Part shown: piece by piece, positions 52,940 through 60,000 of the stretch
Numbering within the stretch: the stretch's first letter is position 1
Layout: the number at the start of each line of letters is the position of its first letter
Made by a program: the position numbers and the translations under genes
Notes under the pieces: generated by a model
Seen by the model: the letters and a program-made list of their open reading frames with translations, nothing else
What the model was told of the DNA's origin: nothing
Database searches by the model: none
DNA from: Antedon mediterranea
Lineage: Eukaryota > Echinodermata > Crinoidea > Comatulida > Antedonidae
DNA length: 60,000 nucleotides
Assembly (NCBI RefSeq): GCF_964355755.1
Contig: NC_092676.1
Coordinates: 25,714,288 to 25,774,287, forward strand
Direction of reading: 5' to 3'

Positions 52940-54380
52940 CAATAGTACAGGTTATATTATCTGTACTAATTGTATTTTTATCCTATTGAATATAGTGCAG
53001 TACTGGGATTTTTTAGTGAACATGTGCAATTTCCAGAAAAGTACAGGTTTAAATTTCCATGTACAGGTTCAAATTCTCATTCTCCACCCCAGCAATTTCT
53101 ATAAACTTAAAACCACTCCATGCTGAAGTAAACCAGCATATGCCCTTGCCATTTACAGATGTAATTGATTGTAAACTCCGAGCCAGTTTAAGCCAGTCCA
53201 TGATTTTTATCATTGATCTTTCAAAATAAAGAAAAACCTTGAACTTGATGGAACAGGGACCAAAAAAAATAGTATGTTTTTGTATAATTTTAATGCTACT
53301 TAAAGAAAAATTACTATATTTTATATATAGATTAATATTATATTATATTATACTCCTATAACACTGTATAATTATTATATGCTCATATACTCAGTAAGTA
53401 AGTAAGCTGTATTTATTAATGTAGTTCATTAAATATTTTATGTAGATGTTATGTGTTCAGTGGTGTAATGCAGGTTTAGCACTCTTAAGGGTAGTTGCAT
53501 TGGGGCTGCTCATGTTCTGGGGTGACTGCTCATAACCGTTCCACCACTGGCAGAGTTACTATTGCTAAATTAATTTTTAAAACGGTTTTCATTATATATA
53601 TCATTCCATCCTATCCATTCTTAACACCCTTTTTTTCAAGCTTTTGCATTCTTCGTTTTCATCTCATCCATTTTTTTCTTGGTGAAAAGGGAAGATTCTT
53701 TATACTCTTCCCCTGAGTTTATAGCCTCTCTACCCAGACACGGACACGAACAGAATAGAACAACAATAATCACTTTTTCATAAGTACGTTTTTTTTAAAT
53801 CAATTTTTATCGTCATTTTATTGCCATCGACATATTTTAATTAATTGTATTTTTAAAAATATATATGAATGTAAATGTGGTTACTTTTTAACATCAAAAT
53901 AATCTTAGTCTTATGTATACTGTTCAAAAGATATGTATTTTTTTAACAATGTACCTCATAAATAAGAGAATTATATTAATGTGCATATATACATATATTA
54001 TTATATTTATGTATTATATTCGTACATGGCATGTACACATATAATAGTTAAGTATACAGTATATATATATCCAGATAGTGCCACACTGGAGACGCGCACA
54101 ACGAAACAAGGATGTATAAGCACAACAAAATGTAAAGTGTGATGACCGTTCACTTAAATCGAAAATAAAATATTATTTACAGTATATTTTCATTCATTCG
54201 TTTTTATTTCACAGTGCATCAACCTTGATACTTACTTTTCGTATTCAAAAACGCATGCAGTTGAATGATTTGTTCATTTCTTTATTGCGCATTTCTTTAT
54301 TGCGCAGCTACGAGGTGCCGGTTTTTGGCCACCTGTACTTTTATGGACTAGACTATTATAAAAAGATGGAAAATAGGGGG
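52940..54380. other. Intergenic, no gene recognised
   Basis: AT-rich DNA with TATA-type simple sequence (53320-53360, 53985-54075) and short open frames only. The frame from 53495 is uniformly hydrophobic low-complexity sequence and not convincing. Confidence 0.4.
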
Positions 54381-54390
54381 GGGGGGGGGT

Positions 54391-54645
54391 TCGAAACTAG
54401 AGACCCGAGACCAGAGACCCGAGACCCAATACGAAAAGGGAGACCGCACTATACGAAAAGGGAGACCCAAAATGTACGAAAAGGGAGACCCCAAATATAC
54501 GAAAAGGGAGACCCAAATATACGAAAAGGGAGACCCAAATATACGAAAACAGAGACCCAAATATACGAAAAGGGAGACCCAAATATACGAAAAGGGAGAC
54601 CCAAATATACGAAAAGGGAGACCCAAATATACGAAAATGGAAACC
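54391..54645. mobile_element. Partial GTCTCCC minisatellite element (left end kept)
   Basis: A G-run is followed by TTCGAAACTAGAGACC and then about ten units of the inverse repeat (ACGAAAAGGGAGACC plus CAAATAT). The right inverted end is missing. Because the period is 22, all three frames stay open and yield the same 22-residue repeat, which is not a protein gene. Confidence 0.85.
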
Positions 54646-55257
54646 TAAAATATACAGTTATTACGTCGGCCCAGAGCCGCCTTAACTGTAAAAACTCAAA
54701 ACCAAAGTTTTGTTCACAGTCAGTGTTTTAGGTCGGCCGAGGGTCGCCTTTCGAACGTTCACAACAGTTGTTTTCCGCCGAACTCGCAGGCAGGCAGCTC
54801 GCTTGGCATGCTGGGAAGGGGATATTCTCAAAACACAATATAGTTGACCCTATGAAGGCGACCCGAACAATTTCAATCATTATCCAATATGACACATTAC
54901 ACAGAGCAGATGTTATAAACATCTGTATTATTTAATATACAGCCGAGAATGTTACATTCTATTTTTACTTCTTTCGCATTAATTAATATTTACATTTTAT
55001 AAAAATAGATGGGAACACAAAAGATTGAAATATATATCATTATTTCCTATTGACAGTCGATTCTCTAAACTTTCATCAATGCAACAACGTACTCCCGCCC
55101 TGGCTAGTATCTGGGCTAGTAATTATATACAAGGCCCTTGTTGCCCTTACTATAAGGAAGCGGCGCGAGTGATTTTATTTTACTAGGATGGGTAGGAGGA
55201 GAGTTTGCAGGCTTATTTACACAGCGTTAAAAGCTTCACTGTATCAATGGATACAAT

Positions 55258-56199
55258 ATGTACACTTGTAATAGAGAAGGTAGAGTCGGTGGTGGAGTTT
55301 GTCTATATTTAAAAGAACAAATCAACACCGTAACACGTGATGATTTTGTATTTAATGATAACTCCATTGATTCACTTTTTCTAGAAATAATAAACACAAA
55401 CGGCAAAAATACTATTGTAGGTATGTTGTATCGACCACCAAATTCAAACGTCAACTCATTTAACTCTGATCTGGAAGAAATCTTACATAAACTTAATCGC
55501 GAAAACAAAAACTGCTATATCTTAGGAGATTTTAATCAAGACTTATTAAAATATGACATTCAAAAAACAACACAGGAATTCACAAACATTATTTACTCAA
55601 CATCTTTTAATCCATTAATCAACTTACCCACCAGAATAACATCGTCTTCTGCTACAATTTTAGATAATATTATTACAAATGATGATAACATTTCGCATTG
55701 TGGAGTAATAGTCACTGACATTACCGATCATCTACCCATTTTCATGACAACACACTTGTCATTAAATACTAACACACAAGCTCCAATTACAAAACAAAAA
55801 ATAATTAATGATACAACATTAAATAACTTGCTTATTGCTATTTCTAATGAGGATTGGGGTGAACTATATTTATGCACAGATACCAATACATCATATAACC
55901 TATTTATTAAAAAACTATCCAATCTCATAGATAATAACATACCTACAAAAAGTAATAAGCCAAATGGTAATACAAAGAAAAAACCATGGATCACAACAGG
56001 AATTTTGATTTCAATAAAAAAGAAAAATAAACTTTATAAAAAATACCTTAAAAACCCAACACAATTATTAAAAAATATATATAAAAAGTACAAAAATAAA
56101 TTAACTCATTTAATTAGAATTCGGAAAAAAACAATATTATTCCAAAAAACTGGATGCAGCTCGACACGATTCAAAGCAAACATGGAAAGTTTTAAATGA
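55258..56199 (+). pseudogene. LINE apurinic endonuclease domain, frameshifted at its end
   Basis: Shows GGGVCLYLKEQ, GMLYRPPNS, ILGDFNQDL and TDITDHLPIF, the GDFN and SDH-type motifs of LINE endonucleases. The frame changes near 56125-56130 in an A7 run (CGGAAAAAAACAAT), after which the meaning continues one frame over toward 56264. Confidence 0.9.
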
Positions 56200-57942
56200 A
56201 GTTCTAAATAGAAAAAAATCGAGTGTTAAGCCAAATGAGGTAATTAACCATAGTAATAAAACTTTGGTATGTGATCCAAAAGGTATGTCTGACGCTTTTA
56301 ATGACTTCTTCTCCAACATTGGAAATGAATTAGCAAACAAAATACCGAATGTAAACAATTCTGACTTTAAACAATATATGAAAGAGAGTCAATCCCAATC
56401 CATATTTTTCAATCCTACGAATGAAGAAGAGGTCATTGAAATAGTTAGTCAAATCAAAAATTCAAATTCAGAAGGTGTTGATAACTTAAGTAATCGCATT
56501 CTAAAACATATTATTGCTGCTGTGGCATCTCCTCTTGTACATATCTTTAACCTCTCTCTTGAGACAGGCATGGTCCCTGATAGTATGAAAGTAGCTAGAG
56601 TAGTTCCAATTTTTAAATCTGGCAATAAAAGTGACGTCAGTAATTATAGGCCGATCTCTATTCTGCCTACCGCTTCAAAAATTCTTGAAAAAATTGTTCA
56701 AATTAGAGTAAATAATTATATCACAAAGTTTAACATCCTTAATAATGCACAATATGGTTTCAGAAAAAACAGTTCTACTTTTATGGCCGTTATAGATCTG
56801 GTTGAACGAATAACCGATGCGCTTGATAAGAAAAAAAATACCATCGGAATATTTATTGATTTGTCAAAAGCGTTTGACACCATCAACCATGATATACTTC
56901 TTAAAAACACTATGGCATAAGAGGCACGGCCCTTAAATGGTTTAGAAACTATATTAGTGGAAGGAAACAATTTACGTCTATTGATAACACAAGTTCGTGT
57001 TTGATGGATATAAATTGCGGTGTACCACAGGGTTCAATTCTGGGGCCTCTACTTTTTATTTTGTACATTAACGATGTATTTAATTGCTCAAACTCGTTAT
57101 CTTTTGTTTTATTTGCTGACGACACAAACATATCTGCATCTCACGAAAACTTGGATACGCTCATAGAACTAGTTAATGGTGAACTAAAAAATGTTTCGGA
57201 TTGGTTCATGTGCAATAAACTATCAATCAACGTTAAAAAAACTAATTACATAATTTTCCGCAATCAGCGAAATCCAAGTAATTTAGAGAATGTAAATATT
57301 TATGTCAACAATAAAAGAATAGATAGAGTTAAATCGACTAAATTCCTTGGAGTACATATTGATGAATTTCTCACATATAAGAACCACATCAATGTTACAG
57401 CTAGGAAAATATCTCGATATGTAGGCATACTATATAAAGTAAGACATTTTTTACCAACCTATGCTCTCTGGACAATATACAAATCACTCATTGAACCAGT
57501 ATTAAATTATTGCAACATAATATGGTGTAGCACATTTCCAAGTTATTTAGATGAGTTATTTAAACTCCAGAAAAGGGCATTACGAGCTATAACATGGTCA
57601 AAGTTTAATGATTCAATGACTGAATGTTTCTATAAATTTAAACTTCTTAAAATTGCGGATATCAATAAGTACCAAATTGGGCTTTTCATGTATAATGTTA
57701 CTACTAATCAGGACGTGCGTTTTTCCTCGCTCTTTATTAAAAATGGTTCTTACCATAATTATAATACAAGATCTAAAGACAAAATGAGACTCAGAAAACG
57801 TAATCGTACTTCTACTAGTTTTACTGTGTCATGTGTGGGACCCAAATTGTGGAATGACTTGAATTACGAACTACAAAGTACCAAATCAATATATATATTT
57901 AAATCATTGTTTAAAGAACATTTATTATCATTTTACAAATAA
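56200..57942 (+). pseudogene. LINE reverse transcriptase, frameshifted
   Basis: Fingers and palm: ARVVPIFKSGNKSDVSNYRP, AQYGFRKNSST, FIDLSKAFDTINHDILL, CGVPQGSILGPLLFILYIND, then FVLFADDTN with the catalytic aspartate pair. The thumb region has KFLGVHIDEFLTYKNHI and LNYCNIIW. A second shift lies near 56895-56905 (CTTAAAAACACTATGG), so 56264-56920 and 57001-57942 are separate frames. It ends at 57942. Confidence 0.93.
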
Positions 57943-57945
57943 TTT

Positions 57946-58740
57946 TAAAAATTATACTTGTTGCAGGATTTAGCTTTTTTATTATTTATGTTTTAGTTTT
58001 TTAGGCTAGTTAGGGACATAGGGGGACACAACTAATCAAGCTCTTTTGAGTTTTTATGTGTTTCCTTTTCATCTTTTTATGTTCTCATATATTGTTGTTG
58101 TATATTTTCATGATAGAGGATGAATAAAGAATATTTGAATTTGAACATATATAAATAAATCCAGGCTATTACTCAATGTTTTTTTACATCAAGTTTCTTC
58201 TTTAATATGATTTGTGAAAATATGTTTTCAATCAATACAATCAATCAATTCATTATGAATCAATGTACACTTATGTGGATAATGAAACAATGTAAAATTA
58301 TAATTTTAATGGTAATGATATAATGATTAGTAACGAGAGAATAAATACTTTCACCCGAACCATAAAAAATCCACCCTGGCTACGGGCCTGAATTGGCTGT
58401 CGGACATAACAAAGTTTAAACTTGATTGCGCTCTAAAAAAAGAAATGAATATATTAAAAAACGATAGGCCTATTCAATACATAAAAAAAACCTCATATGC
58501 TCAAACTATAAGTAAGCTCGCAACCTATTCTCATAAATTCAAAATTCTCATTCTGATAAAATACGCAAAATTCATGAAATGTTGCGCAACTGTAAACAGC
58601 ATCATGGTAATATTTTGTTTGTAAGTTTTTGTGAAAAGCGATACACCAAAATGGCAGAAACCCTTCTGACAATAACGCCACGAGCAGATAACCAGAAAGT
58701 TAAAAAAAACATTAAATTGACGTATTTAAGTTATCGAACA
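57946..58740. other. LINE 3' UTR then intergenic DNA
   Basis: Up to about 58145 this is the LINE 3' end. From there to 58740 I see AT-rich sequence without a gene. Confidence 0.4.
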
Positions 58741-59083
58741 TTTGGGTCTCCCTTTTCGTATATTTGGGTCTCCCTTTTCGTATATTTGGATCTCCTTTTT
58801 CGTATATTTGGGGTCTCCCTTTTCGTATTTTGGGTCTCCCTTTTCGTATATTTGGGTCTCCCTTTTCGTATATTTGGGTCTCCCTTTTCGTATATTTGGG
58901 TCTCCCTTTTCGTATATTTGGGTCTCCCTTTTCGTATATTTGGGGTCTCCCTTTTCGTATATTTGGGGTCTCCCTTTTCGTATATTTGGGGTCTCCCTTT
59001 TCGTATAGTGGGGTCTCCCTTTTCGTATAGGGTCTCGGGTCTCTGGTCTCTAGTCTCGGGTCTCTAGTTTCGAAACACCCAAA
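58741..59083. mobile_element. Partial GTCTCCC minisatellite element (right end kept)
   Basis: About 13 units of GTCTCCCTTTTCGTATA plus TTTGG spacing run to 59030, followed by the terminal block GGTCTCTAGTTTCGAAACACCC that ends the complete copy at 40296. The left inverted end is absent. Confidence 0.87.
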
Positions 59084-60000
59084 ATAGGGGTGTTTTATAG
59101 GGGTTTTATAGCGGCATTTATTAATTTAGTGTGCTAATGTGTTATACTGCTGCTTTTGTTTAGTGCATTATGTGCAGTTTATACTATACAGTACTATCCT
59201 TGCACAAAAAAATCATGATTTTCAGCGCAATTTTACTGCCTAGACCTCCCAACTTAGAAAAATGAAACATCGAGATATTTTAAGAAATCATATAAAAACT
59301 ATAGAGGGCGCTAAAATATTTTGGAAAAAAATTCAAACTGTAGAGGGCGGTATCGAAAATAGGTATTGCCTAAAAATCAACGTTAAAAATCGTGTTTTTT
59401 CGATGGATTTGAAGCGGTGAAAAAAAAAATTCTATTTCGTAGCACGAATATCGTCTAGGTATATCGGGCCGGGAGGAAATTGCATCGGGAATATTGGGAA
59501 AACTCTCGCCATCATCGTTGGCCCAGGAGGAAATTCGGATCCGGAAAGTCATCAATACATTTTTTAACAATAATTATTCAAAAAATGATTTTGAATTCAA
59601 AATTTAATTATTTATGTACAGTACTTGGTTTCAAGTTGCGCAAATTTTGCGCAACAGTTTTTTTCACCTTTGACCCTCTTTAGAAAAGGGGAAAACCCGC
59701 ATTTATTTATACTGTACTGTATTTGTACCATCGGACATCTCGAACCTTCTCTGGTGAGTTAGTCTCTCTCAACGTTAATTCCGGGGAGATTTTGAAAGTA
59801 AAAAGCTGGTATATTATATCTAAATCTATATATGTCACGTCTCAATAGAAATTAGATTAAGCCTATATATAGCCTAGCTATAGTTTAGTTTAGTTTTGAT
59901 GCCGATGGTGGGTAGTTTAGGCGGTGTGTGCCTTTTTAACCCCATAAGCATTTTGGAATTTTCCGAGCCCAGCGATCGTCTTAGCGCAGGGCCCGATATA
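59084..60000. other. No gene recognised
   Basis: Mixed AT-rich DNA. AGAGGGCG occurs twice (59301-59350) in a short direct repeat. Open frames are short and lack family motifs. Confidence 0.35.

Larger units (their letters stand above)
55190..58145 (+). mobile_element. 5'-truncated CR1/L2/Jockey-group LINE
   Basis: An endonuclease-RT reading frame (55258-57942) is followed by a 3' UTR ending in TTTGAATTTGAA-type sequence at about 58130-58143. The N-terminal part of the endonuclease is missing, so the copy is 5'-truncated as usual for LINEs. Two frameshifts break it (see the parts). Comparison with Daphne/Crack and L2 elements would fix the clade. Confidence 0.92.

Noticed and set aside
54225-54731. 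168-codon frame with a 22-residue repeat, and the similar frames at 58579-59067
   Set aside because: They are translations of the 22-bp GTCTCCC minisatellite. Because 22 is not divisible by 3, all frames give the same repeat; there is no sign of a gene.
58741-59040. Regular direct repeats that could suggest a CRISPR array
   Set aside because: The units are contiguous 22-mers with no unique spacers, in a eukaryotic genome and within a foldback element.

Overview
The window looks like nuclear DNA of a marine invertebrate deuterostome, most likely an echinoderm, though I cannot name the species. The reasons are AT-rich DNA with GT-AG introns, abundant short GGCCTA-type motifs, 5S- and tRNA-derived SINEs, a CR1/L2/Jockey-type LINE, a very high load of palindromic non-autonomous DNA elements, and death-fold genes of the expanded invertebrate kind. 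No bacterial features, CRISPR array or virus was seen.

Three multi-exon genes lie on the + strand. (1) 331-6397 is the 3' part of a MAP3K4/MEKK4-type kinase: ten exons, 416 residues, with a complete kinase domain at the C-terminus. (2) 16066-36247 is a large ROCO protein. Its order is an N-terminal death effector domain (DED), a second death-fold module, a basic linker, a Roc GTPase with an oversized internal insert, a COR domain, then three tandem Death domains. One COR exon carries a +1 frameshift and an in-frame stop in this copy. (3) 45638-52114 is a small gene coding for two DED-like domains, a tandemly duplicated acidic/basic linker exon, and two C-terminal membrane helices. The DEDs of genes 2 and 3 share a helix signature, so the pair may be related and may interact through DED-DED contacts. 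Together they are the best candidate here for an undescribed signalling module: a GTPase hub plus a membrane-anchored DED adaptor. Functional linkage is inference from domains and proximity.

The remainder is dominated by mobile DNA. At 1-7.3 kb, MITEs and a 5S SINE sit in the kinase introns and 3' UTR. At 9-13 kb there is an inverted-repeat element, a MULE-like MITE with a 9-bp target duplication, and a 2-kb foldback element. At 26.2-29.0 kb a 2.75-kb transposon with ~690-bp inverted ends and a transposase relic broken by a SINE lies inside a ROCO intron. At 39-45 kb several foldback elements have arms built of short tandem repeats. At 49.3-51.7 kb one element is nested in another, with an empty-site copy nearby. 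At 55.2-58.1 kb there is a 5'-truncated LINE with two frameshifts. At 54.4 and 58.7 kb there are half-copies of a foldback element that carries a 22-bp minisatellite.
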